From NCBI GenBank assembly GCA_002748425.1, contig PDSJ01000014.1, positions 192,021-256,020 on the forward strand: 64,000 bases of DNA. The letters are read 5' to 3'. This stretch comes from a candidate division KSB3 bacterium (lineage in GTDB: Bacteria; Moduliflexota; Moduliflexia; Moduliflexales; Moduliflexaceae). Position 1 is the stretch's first letter. Each line of letters opens with the position of its first letter. The position numbers and the translations under genes are program-made. This document shows, piece by piece, positions 26,783-35,870 of this stretch. The notes beneath the pieces were generated by a model. The model was not told where the DNA came from. It did no database searches and saw only the letters and a list, made by a program, of their open reading frames with translations.

Positions 26783-29239
26783 ATGGAACATACACAGTTC
26801 GACCGGGATTATATCCTCTGCGTTGATGATGAGCAGTCTGTACTGAATCAGCTTTTCATGCAGCTCTGCGATGCCTTTCAAGACATGTGTTCGGTCGAGA
26901 GCGCAGAGAGTGCTGAAGAAGCTTTGACGCTCATGGAGGAGCTGACACGTTCTGGTAAAAAAATTCTTGTCGTGATTTCAGACCAGGTGATGCCGGGAAT
27001 GCATGGAGACCGATTTCTGGAAGTCGTTCATCAACAGTATCCTGCGACGAAAAAAATCCTGTTGACTGGGTATGCCGGGTTGGAATCGGCCATGTATGCG
27101 ATTAATAACGCTGGTCTGGATCAGTATTGTGAAAAACCTTGGGATCGCGAAAAGTTGATGCGTGTTATCGGGAAACTGATCGATGACGCGAAGAAGGGGA
27201 CTGACGAAGTGTTTCGGATTGAGAAATTACTTCGGAATGTCCAGCTCTTTCGAAATCTCCCGAGCGACGCCATTACGCTTATTGCTGAAAAACTTCAGCC
27301 TGTCAGGTTCCAGAAGGATGACCCGATCTTCCGTATTGATGATCTTGGCGACTGTATGTACATTATCAAGTCTGGTGAAGTAAAGGTCATTGCTGGTGTT
27401 GACGAAAACGATGAAGTGCTGGCCTATCTGGGCCACGGCAATTATTTTGGTGAAATGGCCTTGCTGACCAGTGAACCTCGCTCGGCCTCAGTGGTCGCTT
27501 CTCTGGATTCAGAAGTCTTGATGTTGACAAAGGCCGACTTTGATTTTCTGATCGATAAGCACCCTTCAATTACAGTGGCATTAAGCCATGTACTCAGTCA
27601 GCGGCTGCGGGATGTCAGTGTTAAAAAGGCTGGACGACAACATAAAATCATTTGCCTGCTGAATTCTCTGTCGGATCAACGCGAGAGAAAGATCGTCGCC
27701 AGCCTGTCCCGCAAAATGCGTCAGGAGACCAATGGCAAGCTTGTTGTCATCGATCTGGATCGTTCCGGGTCTCAGCGACCGGCCTTACATACTCAACAGG
27801 ACGATGAGCGTGATAGTCCCTGGATTATCCAGAATCTCGATCACATACAGGACGATGATCTGAACGCCGCTCTGCATGAAGATGCCAGCGGCGTGAGTTT
27901 TTTTCTCCCACCTTCTGAAGACGAATATCCGCTTTCTTCCTATATTGTTCCTCTGCTGGGCTTGTTGAAGGAATTCTATAATTTTATTCTTGTTCATGTA
28001 AAAACGTCCCGGGCATCTGCCGATCATCTGGCGACAATAATGGAGCAGGCGGATACGCTGTTGTATATTGTCGAACAGCATGAGAGCACGCTTGATAAGG
28101 CCCGCCGTTTCCTGTCTGAGCTGGAACAGAGCCGTAAACAACTCTTGAAAAAGTTTGAGATACTGGTTGTACGCGAGGAAGTCCTCCCGGACGCGTTTAA
28201 GCCTCTCACACCTTTTCTGAAGCCTTCTCATCTTCATTTCCTGAGCACTGGGCGATTGACGAATGTGTCGTGCGCAGATCGTCAGGCCGTCTCTGCCGCG
28301 GATGAGGAACTGGGACTGATGCGGAACAATTTCGATGTCGGCCGTATTGCCCGACGCCTTGGTAATGTGAGTATTGGTGTCGTCTTGGGTGGAGGCGGAG
28401 CCAGAGCGTATGCGCATCTGGGGATGCTGAAAGTGTTTCAGGAAGAGGGCATTCCGGTTGATAGCCTGGCCGGTACGAGCATGGGGGCATTTCTCGGTGC
28501 GCTGTTCATTATGGGAAAAAGTGTGGAGGAGATTTTGAAACTCTCGCAGGAGGCCTGGCGAAAATTGAATTCTCCGCTCAGTTGGACCCTTCCGCTGATC
28601 GCTTTTATTAAAGAGCATCGAATTCGACATCTTGTGCATGAAATTTTCGGTGAGATGCTGATTGAGGAATTACCGATCCCGTTTTTTTGCGTTGCCGGCG
28701 ATCTGGTAAGCGGCCAGGAGGTTGTGATGGGGAGCGGAAAGCTGTATGAAGCCATTTTGGCTAGCGGAGCGCTGCCTGGATTTTTCGTTCCGGTTACAAG
28801 AGACGATATGTATCTCGTTGATGGTGGCGTGGTGAACAACGTTCCTGGTGATGTCTTGAAAAAACAGAGGATCGATATGGTTATTGCCGTCGATGTTACA
28901 CCTGAACGGGAAGTTCATCTGAGACCTCGTGAGGGCCAGACGCTCGTCTCTCAGACTGAGTCGACTCTGCCGTACCGTATGCTGAAGATGGCCAGACGGC
29001 TTCGGGCACGATACGGTACGATGCTGCTTCCACGAATTATTATGCGGGTGATTGCGATTGAGGGACTTGAAATTACCCGAACAAAATCGCAGTATTTCGA
29101 TATGCACATCAAGCCCAATCTCGAAGATTTTGACTTGTTCGATTTCAAGCGCTTGCCGGAAATCGTTGCTATCGGAGAAGAGGCCGGACGCCGTGAAGTG
29201 AAAAATATTCGAAAAACCATAGAGCTCTTGAAGCAATAG
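26783..29239 (+). CDS. Receiver-cNMP-binding-patatin phospholipase (NTE-like)
   Basis: An 818-residue cytosolic protein with three recognised parts. Residues 1-130 form a receiver domain (D67 in VISDQVMPG, K118 in CEKPW). Residues about 150-270 form a cyclic-nucleotide-binding domain whose cassette FGEMALLTSEPRSAS has the canonical E223 and R233. A degenerate Rossmann-like linker (about 285-510) follows, as in neuropathy-target-esterase relatives. The patatin domain has the oxyanion loop GGGGAR at 536-541, nucleophile S566 in GTSMG, and D680 in DGG, so the Ser-Asp dyad is intact. It should hydrolyse phospholipid or lysophospholipid under control of phosphorylation and a nucleotide. The acyl-CoA ligase gene follows 210 bases downstream. 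The receiver is the unusual addition. Confidence 0.92.
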   Translation: MEHTQFDRDYILCVDDEQSVLNQLFMQLCDAFQDMCSVESAESAEEALTLMEELTRSGKKILVVISDQVMPGMHGDRFLEVVHQQYPATKKILLTGYAGLESAMYAINNAGLDQYCEKPWDREKLMRVIGKLIDDAKKGTDEVFRIEKLLRNVQLFRNLPSDAITLIAEKLQPVRFQKDDPIFRIDDLGDCMYIIKSGEVKVIAGVDENDEVLAYLGHGNYFGEMALLTSEPRSASVVASLDSEVLMLTKADFDFLIDKHPSITVALSHVLSQRLRDVSVKKAGRQHKIICLLNSLSDQRERKIVASLSRKMRQETNGKLVVIDLDRSGSQRPALHTQQDDERDSPWIIQNLDHIQDDDLNAALHEDASGVSFFLPPSEDEYPLSSYIVPLLGLLKEFYNFILVHVKTSRASADHLATIMEQADTLLYIVEQHESTLDKARRFLSELEQSRKQLLKKFEILVVREEVLPDAFKPLTPFLKPSHLHFLSTGRLTNVSCADRQAVSAADEELGLMRNNFDVGRIARRLGNVSIGVVLGGGGARAYAHLGMLKVFQEEGIPVDSLAGTSMGAFLGALFIMGKSVEEILKLSQEAWRKLNSPLSWTLPLIAFIKEHRIRHLVHEIFGEMLIEELPIPFFCVAGDLVSGQEVVMGSGKLYEAILASGALPGFFVPVTRDDMYLVDGGVVNNVPGDVLKKQRIDMVIAVDVTPEREVHLRPREGQTLVSQTESTLPYRMLKMARRLRARYGTMLLPRIIMRVIAIEGLEITRTKSQYFDMHIKPNLEDFDLFDFKRLPEIVAIGEEAGRREVKNIRKTIELLKQ

Positions 29240-29449
29240 TTCTTTCAGGTCGGCCCGTGACTGGGGCTGCGCGGATAATTATCAAAATTTTTTCCTTGCA
29301 ATTTTTTTTAAGCTGCGAGTCTCTGGTTCTTGTGATATTCTTGCCGAATGGCGGTTTTCTCATCAGGCACTGTCCAAGAACGCCCATAGCTACTTTCGAT
29401 CCTCGTATGAGAGGGTCGTCACAGTGAACATTTAGGGAGGAATGTTGTT

Positions 29450-31840
29450 ATGACACTGGGGGAAATGCTGGAACGGAGTGCGGAAAAATACCCCGATAAA
29501 ATTGCTCTTGTGTTTAAAGATCAACAGGTCGATTACCGAGAATTGAATGCAGATGCTAATCGTCTTGGCCGGGCGCTCAATGCCCTTGGGATAGGGGAGG
29601 GCGATAAAGTGGGGGTGCTGATGCCGAATTGCCCTGAATTTGTGATGGGGGTGTTTGCGGCCCTGAAGGCAGGAGCCGTCTTTGTGGCATTGAACGGTTT
29701 GTTAAGCGGCAGAGAACTGACGTATGTGATCAATAATTCCGATACAAAAGTCATTATTGCGGCGTCTCCCTACGATGAGTTACTGGCAATGCTGAAACCG
29801 CAGCTCCCAAAGGTCGAATATATTCTGACTGTGGATCTTGAGCCGGAAGAAGAAGAGTTGATACCTTTTTTCCCCTTGATGGAAGCTCATGATGATTCTA
29901 ACTTGAAGCCGAAAGTCGCCCTTTCTGCGCCCGCCGCCATTTATTATTCGTCTGGAACTACTGGTTTACCGAAAGGAGCGGTGCTTTCGCATGTCAATAT
30001 TCTCAGTAGTACCGTTGCCATCGGTAAAGCTGTAAATGCCAGCCGAAATGATGTCCCGTTGTGTTGTCTTCCGATGTTTCATACTCTGGCGATGACAGCT
30101 TGCGTGATGGTGCCGATTTTTGCCGGTATGACTAATGTCCTGCTGGAGACGTTCTTGCCCCAGCCCGTTCTGAAAGGCTTCAGCGACTGGCAGGTGACGA
30201 TTTTTGTTGGGGTTCCGACAATGTTTGCAGTCTTGGCAAATATGCCGAAGCTTGAACGCTATAATGTCAGTAAGTTTCGTCTGGGTTACTGTGGGGGGGC
30301 TCCTCTTACGACAGCGATTGCCGAGAAGTTTGAATCAAAATTCCCGGCAAAAATCTACGAAGGGTACGGCCTGTCAGAGTGTGCGCCTCTGGTCTCTGTA
30401 AATCCTCTTGGACATCGCAAGATCGGATCGATCGGGAAAGCTGCCGACCGGGTTTCCTGGAAAATTGTTGATATGAAAGGTGATGAGCTTCCTCGTAATA
30501 CGGTCGGCGAAATTTCCGTCAGTGGCCCGAATGTGATGATTGGTTATTATAACGATGAAGAGGCCACCAAAGCCTGCATCCGAGGAGAAGAGGGGGTTGT
30601 TATCCATGAGGAGGCGCTGAAAAAGATTCGGAAAGATGGCGTCCCTGATGATGTGATGGCTGCCGTGTCTGCGTATAAAAACAAGCGTTTCAGCAATGAA
30701 AATTTCTTTCTGTCCACGCTGGGCAAGAAGATTGGACGGGAGAAATTGAACAAGTATAAAGATGAAATTTTGCAGCATACCCGACAGCGCTGGTTCCTGA
30801 CTGGCGATCTCGGATATATGGATGATGATGGTTTTGTCTTTATCGCTGATCGTAAAAAAGATATGATTATCGTCGGCGGCGAGAACGTCTATCCAAAGGA
30901 GATCGAGAATGTCTTGACACAGCATCCGGCCGTTGATGACGCTGGGGTGATCGGCGTTGAAGATCAGATTCGGGGGGAAGTTCCAAAGGCATTTATCGCC
31001 CCGAAACTTGGGGCTTCGATCGATGAAAAAGATATTTTGGACTTCTGCCGTCAGAATTTAGGAGCATATAAAGTGCCCCGGGTCATCGAGGTTGTCGATG
31101 AAATCCCAAAGAATGTGACTGGTAAAATTTTGAAACGTGCGCTTCGTCGAATCCATGCCGGTTTGCCCCCCGAAGAAGATGATGAGATGGATTTCGATGA
31201 GGAAGAAGAGACTATGGAAGTCGACGATACTGAAGTGGAAGGTATTGTTGAGGCCGCTGACACCGACCACGCGCCGTCTCTTCCGACAGGCGGTGACATG
31301 ATGAGCATTGAGGAACAGATGCGGATGCTGGAGAGCGGCGCTGTGCCGCCGACAGCTCCTCTTCCGGGTGAGGGCAAAAGCCTTGAAGAGCAGATGAGGC
31401 AGATGGAAAATAGCAGCGGGATGGAAATGGGAAGCGTTCCTTCGGTCAATGCTCCAGAGAATAAGCCTGGCGATGAAGCCGATTTTGAAGGGCATTTGCG
31501 GAATCTGGTGATGGAAGTTCCCGGCGGGATTGCTGGGAGCATTTCAGGATATGACGGGATCGGAATCGCCTCTTTTTCAAGTGATCCTGACTTCGAAATC
31601 GTGATCGCCGACGCTGAAATGGCCTCGGTGATGGGAGCAATTAAAAAGGCCGCTCAGAGTCTGCATGCTGATAATCCGCTGGAGGCCTATTTTTTGTCCG
31701 GTCGATACGGATTTATCATTAAAGCTGTTGGCGCTCAATATCTTGTGACGATCATTCTGGAAGCTTCAGAATTGAATTGGGGCTTGACACGCTTACAACT
31801 CAATAAAATCATTCCGTTTATCGAACGGGAACTCTACTAA
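29450..31840 (+). CDS. Long-chain acyl-CoA ligase with insertion and C-terminal Roadblock/LC7-like domain
   Basis: A 796-residue adenylate-forming enzyme that activates fatty acids with ATP and CoA. The AMP motif YYSSGTTGLPKGA starts at 165, followed by YGLSECAPL, LTGDLGY at 450-456, and catalytic K559 in NVTGKILKR. Two features are abnormal. A hydrophilic insertion of about 64 residues (383-446) splits the usual link between GYYNDEEAT and the TGD motif. After the enzyme ends (about 570) there is an acidic linker, two copies of an EEQMRxxE element (near 619 and 645), and a domain at about 680-796 with Roadblock/LC7 pattern (LVMEVPGGIAGSISGYDGIG). A strong GGGAGG ribosome-binding site precedes the ATG. 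Confidence 0.9.
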   Translation: MTLGEMLERSAEKYPDKIALVFKDQQVDYRELNADANRLGRALNALGIGEGDKVGVLMPNCPEFVMGVFAALKAGAVFVALNGLLSGRELTYVINNSDTKVIIAASPYDELLAMLKPQLPKVEYILTVDLEPEEEELIPFFPLMEAHDDSNLKPKVALSAPAAIYYSSGTTGLPKGAVLSHVNILSSTVAIGKAVNASRNDVPLCCLPMFHTLAMTACVMVPIFAGMTNVLLETFLPQPVLKGFSDWQVTIFVGVPTMFAVLANMPKLERYNVSKFRLGYCGGAPLTTAIAEKFESKFPAKIYEGYGLSECAPLVSVNPLGHRKIGSIGKAADRVSWKIVDMKGDELPRNTVGEISVSGPNVMIGYYNDEEATKACIRGEEGVVIHEEALKKIRKDGVPDDVMAAVSAYKNKRFSNENFFLSTLGKKIGREKLNKYKDEILQHTRQRWFLTGDLGYMDDDGFVFIADRKKDMIIVGGENVYPKEIENVLTQHPAVDDAGVIGVEDQIRGEVPKAFIAPKLGASIDEKDILDFCRQNLGAYKVPRVIEVVDEIPKNVTGKILKRALRRIHAGLPPEEDDEMDFDEEEETMEVDDTEVEGIVEAADTDHAPSLPTGGDMMSIEEQMRMLESGAVPPTAPLPGEGKSLEEQMRQMENSSGMEMGSVPSVNAPENKPGDEADFEGHLRNLVMEVPGGIAGSISGYDGIGIASFSSDPDFEIVIADAEMASVMGAIKKAAQSLHADNPLEAYFLSGRYGFIIKAVGAQYLVTIILEASELNWGLTRLQLNKIIPFIERELY

Positions 31841-31930
31841 CACGGAGAGAGAGCTTCGATCGGTATTTTTTATTCTAACCCACATGGTTCAGGGTAAAAA
31901 AGCTATCGTTTATACAGCTTGAGTGACAAC

Positions 31931-32383
31931 ATGAAAAAAGGTTCTGTATACCTTGCAATGCAGGTTATTTACAAACTGTTGAAGCAAAAAGAGATTATCA
32001 GTGACGCGTTTATACAAAAAGCAATTCATGTCGACGTCAGCACACAAGAGCGAGCCGATAAAATGAGTGAAGAAGAACAAGTGATCTGGTATATGTTGAT
32101 GGTGATGTATAAGATGATTTTTGACGAAGCCGGCCGCTATTATAAATATAAAGAAAGCGATCCTGAGAAGTTCCATTTTTTGAATGGGAAAAGCCCCTTT
32201 TATCAGAGCATGAACCGTGTTGACTTAACCCGCTCGTATATCTTCGAGCAGGCTGAAAAAGAGGCAAAAGACATGACGTTCAAAGATCTCGAACAGAAAA
32301 CTGGTGTGTTGCTCGATCCCAAAAAGCTGGGGAATGTCATTCGTATGAATATTATCCGCCTTTCTCAAGATAAGTTGTTGTGA
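31931..32383 (+). CDS. Hypothetical protein, 150 residues
   Basis: No family recognised. The protein is helical, soluble and charge-rich. Two landmarks are EEQVIWYMLMVMYKMIFDEA in the middle and LNGKSPFYQSMNRVDLTRSY after it. I chose ATG at 31931 rather than the TTG four codons earlier because a GAGTG motif lies about 8 bases before it. It follows the acyl-CoA ligase by 90 bases in the same direction and ends just before a strong terminator, so it is probably the last gene of that unit. Its role may relate to the ligase, but there is no direct evidence. Confidence 0.7.
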   Translation: MKKGSVYLAMQVIYKLLKQKEIISDAFIQKAIHVDVSTQERADKMSEEEQVIWYMLMVMYKMIFDEAGRYYKYKESDPEKFHFLNGKSPFYQSMNRVDLTRSYIFEQAEKEAKDMTFKDLEQKTGVLLDPKKLGNVIRMNIIRLSQDKLL

Positions 32384-32395
32384 TGAGCAGGGTAG

Positions 32396-32432
32396 AAAAA
32401 AAGCCGTCAGATGCCTCTCTGACGGCTTTTTT
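32396..32432. terminator. Bidirectional rho-independent terminator
   Basis: AGCCGTCAG at 32402-32410 pairs perfectly with CTGACGGCT at 32419-32427. It is flanked by a run of A on the left and T on the right, so it works on both strands. It closes the plus-strand phospholipase/ligase unit and the minus-strand ppiD-like gene. Confidence 0.92.
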
Positions 32433-32464
32433 CTTTTGTCCTGTCTCGCAGCGCGTGGACTGAT

Positions 32465-34384
32465 TTATGATGAAAACAGCCCTTCAGTGTATGTAATCTC
32501 GGCCTTCTGCTCCAGCTCGTCGATATATTCGCGAAGTGCAGCACGTTGTTTCTGCTGTAAGAGGCGCTGCTTCAGCGTGTCTTTTTCAGCCTCGAAGACC
32601 TCCGGATCAATCCCCTGACGTCTTATCACGCGAATGATGCAATAGTCGCTGCCGAGTTCAAGAATCTCGCTAGGACTATCGTCCTGCAGCGCAAATGCGG
32701 TCTTGGTAAATTCTTCCGCATTTTCCCGGGCTTCGGCGATATACTTTTGTCGGCGGTTAAAAGGGCGCGGCGTGATGCTTTCGACGCGTTCCTGTTCGGC
32801 CAGAGTTTCCCATTCGCTTCCAGACAGTAACGCTTGCTGGATTTTTTCGCTCTCGGCTTTTGCCAGCTCTTTTCCTTTCTCCTGACGGAACGCTTCGATC
32901 GCGTCATCCCTGATCTCTGCCAATTCCGGGATAGAAGGCTCTTTGAGTTCCAGAAATTCGATTAAGTAGTACCCGTGCGGAGTCTCGATCGGCTCGCTGA
33001 AAGTTTGCTCATCGTTTAATGTGAACGCGACCTGCTGAAGCTGCGGCACAACCCCTGTCTCGCCGTCAATCGGCTCACCTTGGGCAAAGAAATCGCTGAC
33101 TTTGACCTCAAGCCCGTCCTTTGACGCCAGCTCTTCCAAATTGCCGCTGTCCAATACATCTTCGTATCCAAATTCCGCCTGTTCTGAGGCAAGCTCTTTT
33201 GCTTCGGCCAGTTTGAGACGTTCCGTAATTTCATCTCTGGCTTTGGCATAGGGGTCGGCCTCTTCACGAATTTTTCTGACCTGGATAATATGATAGCCAA
33301 ATTGTGTTTTGACAGGCTCGCTGATCTCATTCTCGGCCAGAGCGAACGCTGCTTCCTCAAACTCAGGCACCATACGTCCTTTGGTGAAGAATCCGAGGTC
33401 TCCGCCTTCAGAAGCGCTGCCAGGATCTTCAGAATATTCTTTCGCGAGTTCCGCAAAATCCGCCCCCTCGTGTAATTGCGTGAGGAGCTCTTCAGCTTTC
33501 GCCTTCACACGTGCCAGGGTATCTTCATCAGCATCAGACGGCGTACGGAGTAGAATGTGCCGCGCTTCGACTTCTTTGCCTTTGTTGAATTCCGCTTCGT
33601 TGGCATCATAATACGCGCGGATTTCTTCTTCTGTTGGAGTGATGCCGGCTTTCAAGACCTGCGGATCGTAATGAAGATAGCGGATTTTTACACGAGGAGG
33701 AGTCGTGAATTCTTCCCGATGCGCGTCATAATAGCTCTGAAGTTCTTCATCAGTGAACTCAACATCTTCCTTAAAATCGTCGGCCTTGACCAGCAAGCCC
33801 TCGACTTCTACGGTTTCGTTCTGAGCTTGATAATCTTGAAAGACTTCCTGATCGCTGATCCGGACCCCTTGTTGGATCATGTACATGATTTTTTTGACTA
33901 AAAGGCTTTGTTCGATCTGGGCTTCAAAGTCATGCGCTTTCATGCGAGACCGTTCCAGCGTTGAAGTATACAGAGCGGGATCGAATTTCCCCTCGGTTTG
34001 AAATTGCGGCATATTATGAATCGTCTCGACAAGCTCTGTTTCAGACACGTTCAGCTTATAGCGTTTTGCGGCCTGGGCCAACAGGGTATCTTGCGTCAGT
34101 TGTTTCAGCGCAGCCTGCTCCAATTGTAAACTTTTCATCAATTCCGGGGTGAGCTTGTTTCCATACATCTGCTTATAAAACCCATAAATATTCCGAAAAC
34201 TGCTTTCAAGGCTTGAGTAAGAAATTGCTGTACCGTTGACCCAGGCGACAGTATTTCGGCTTCTGGCTCTCCCCTGGCTGCTTCCTTGCCCCCAGACAAA
34301 AAAGATCGTTCCGATAAATGCGGCGATAACCAGCCACAGGAAAATTTTTAGAGATTTGACATTCTCTCTCATCGTTTGAAGCAT
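32465..34384 (-). CDS. PpiD/SurA-like membrane-anchored peptidyl-prolyl isomerase
   Basis: A 639-residue periplasmic foldase held in the inner membrane by one N-terminal helix ([22 protein letters not shown]). A SurA_N-like region follows (about 40-200), then a parvulin domain (about 265-365) with [29 protein letters not shown] and [11 protein letters not shown] second, weaker parvulin-like unit lies near 410-480 (GYYLIEFLE). I moved the start to the ATG at 34384: it gives the PpiD N-terminus [11 protein letters not shown] and correct spacing to GGAGG, while the upstream GTG is too close to that site. Assists folding of exported proteins. Confidence 0.88.
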   Translation of the reverse strand: MLQTMRENVKSLKIFLWLVIAAFIGTIFFVWGQGSSQGRARSRNTVAWVNGTAISYSSLESSFRNIYGFYKQMYGNKLTPELMKSLQLEQAALKQLTQDTLLAQAAKRYKLNVSETELVETIHNMPQFQTEGKFDPALYTSTLERSRMKAHDFEAQIEQSLLVKKIMYMIQQGVRISDQEVFQDYQAQNETVEVEGLLVKADDFKEDVEFTDEELQSYYDAHREEFTTPPRVKIRYLHYDPQVLKAGITPTEEEIRAYYDANEAEFNKGKEVEARHILLRTPSDADEDTLARVKAKAEELLTQLHEGADFAELAKEYSEDPGSASEGGDLGFFTKGRMVPEFEEAAFALAENEISEPVKTQFGYHIIQVRKIREEADPYAKARDEITERLKLAEAKELASEQAEFGYEDVLDSGNLEELASKDGLEVKVSDFFAQGEPIDGETGVVPQLQQVAFTLNDEQTFSEPIETPHGYYLIEFLELKEPSIPELAEIRDDAIEAFRQEKGKELAKAESEKIQQALLSGSEWETLAEQERVESITPRPFNRRQKYIAEARENAEEFTKTAFALQDDSPSEILELGSDYCIIRVIRRQGIDPEVFEAEKDTLKQRLLQQKQRAALREYIDELEQKAEITYTEGLFSS

Positions 34385-34788
34385 ATACCACACCCTCCAT
34401 TCCTGAAAAATAGGTCACACACAAGATTCGCTGAAATATTCCGCCTGCAGTTGCAATGGCTCGCATCAATTTCAGAGCAGCGTATTTACATCCTGTAAAC
34501 TTGGCAACATTTTTTTCTGCTGATCTTGTTTTTTAAGAAAATTTCGAAAAATGCAGATTATTTTCTTGTTTAAAACACATCGTTATATTTTATTGTTGCC
34601 ACCGTGCGCTTTATGGACTATCCTCGTTTCATCAGCGAAATGAGGAATGAAGATGCCCGCCTTGACAGAGATGATCTGGCGCATCGGCAGTCATCCCCGT
34701 CCATAGAAGGACTTCTCTCAGATTGAAAAGAGGTCTGCATCTCTTATTATCATGACAAGTCATGTGTGATTAAAGAGGATATAACATT
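34385..34788. other. Divergent intergenic region, 404 bases
   Basis: It contains the start regions of the ppiD-like gene (minus) and mreB (plus). A minus-strand promoter candidate with an internal palindrome is at 34479-34507. On the plus strand TATATT at 34584-34589 could be a -10 box but its -35 is poor. mreB has an AGAGG ribosome-binding site. No gene is seen. Confidence 0.4.
34479..34507 (-). promoter_or_regulatory. Candidate promoter with palindromic spacer (ppiD-like gene)
   Basis: On the minus strand TTGCCA (34507-34502) and TACGCT (34484-34479) are 17 bases apart. The spacer contains the perfect palindrome TTTACA-TCC-TGTAAA (34485-34499), a plausible operator. The envelope-stress regulation this suggests is inference. 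Confidence 0.35.
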
Positions 34789-35808
34789 ATGCGTTTTCCC
34801 TCACTGGGGCTGTTTACAAGTGAACTTGCCATTGACCTTGGGACTGCGAATACCGTGGTCTACGTTCAGGGTAAAGGCATTGTTTTGAACGAACCGTCAA
34901 TTGTCGCGCTTCAAGCCAAAACGCGGGAGACCCTCGCTTTGGGGACAGCGGCGAAGAAGATGCTGGGACGGACGCCGGAACACATCGAAGCGATCCGCCC
35001 CATGGAAGACGGCGTCATCGCTGATTTTAAAGTCACTGAAGCACTCTTACGCCATGTCATTAAAACGGCCTTAAACAGACGCTTCGTGCGTCCGAAAATC
35101 ATTGTGTGTATTCCTTCGGGGATTACCGAGGTGGAAAAAAAGGCGGTTAGAGATTCGGCGATTTCCTCGGGCGCTTCGCATGTTTCCCTGGTCGATGAGG
35201 CGATTGCTGCGGCGCTTGGTGTCGGACTGCCGATTGAAGAGCCTTCCGGAAATATGGTGATCGATATTGGCGGAGGAACAACTGAGGTGACGGTGATGTC
35301 ACTGTCGGGGATTGTGTACAGCAAGTCCATTCGCGTTGGAGGAAATGCGATGGATAATGCCATTATTCAGTTTATTAAACGTAAGTACAACCTGCTGATC
35401 GGTGAACAGACGGCTGAGTATATTAAGATCGCAGTCGGGTCCGCCCATGCCCTCCCAGAGGAACACTATGTCGATATTAAAGGCCGTGATCTGGTTGAAG
35501 GCATTCCGAAGACGCTGTCGATCGGGAGTGAGGAAGTTCGGGAATCTCTGGAGGAGATTATAGAGTCGGTCATTAATGCTGTCCTTACCGCCCTGGAACG
35601 GACTCCTCCTGAATTGTCATCTGACATTGCAGATCGTGGGATTGTGCTGACTGGAGGCGGTTCGCTGCTGAAGAACTTTGACTTACGTTTGCGCGAAGAA
35701 ACTGGTTTGCCGGTCACCTTAAGTGATGACCCGCTGATGTCGGTCGCGCTTGGCGCAGGAAAACTTATCAGTATGCCGACTTTATTGAGTAAGGTCGTGG
35801 TTGGTTAG
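34789..35808 (+). CDS. mreB: Rod-shape-determining actin homologue MreB
   Basis: A 339-residue bacterial actin that forms membrane-bound filaments guiding lateral wall synthesis. The phosphate-1 motif IDLGTANTVVY, the phosphate-2 MVIDIGGGTTEV and the adenosine motif GIVLTGGGSLL are all present, and length is normal. It heads a plus-strand mreB-mreC-mreD unit; mreC begins 62 bases downstream. An amphipathic N-terminus (MRFPSLGLF) fits membrane binding. Confidence 0.98.
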   Translation: MRFPSLGLFTSELAIDLGTANTVVYVQGKGIVLNEPSIVALQAKTRETLALGTAAKKMLGRTPEHIEAIRPMEDGVIADFKVTEALLRHVIKTALNRRFVRPKIIVCIPSGITEVEKKAVRDSAISSGASHVSLVDEAIAAALGVGLPIEEPSGNMVIDIGGGTTEVTVMSLSGIVYSKSIRVGGNAMDNAIIQFIKRKYNLLIGEQTAEYIKIAVGSAHALPEEHYVDIKGRDLVEGIPKTLSIGSEEVRESLEEIIESVINAVLTALERTPPELSSDIADRGIVLTGGGSLLKNFDLRLREETGLPVTLSDDPLMSVALGAGKLISMPTLLSKVVVG

Positions 35809-35870
35809 CGCGCTCTGCCTGGTCTGCAGGACGCTTCGTTGTCTGCGTTCCGGATAGTCATGGACATGCT

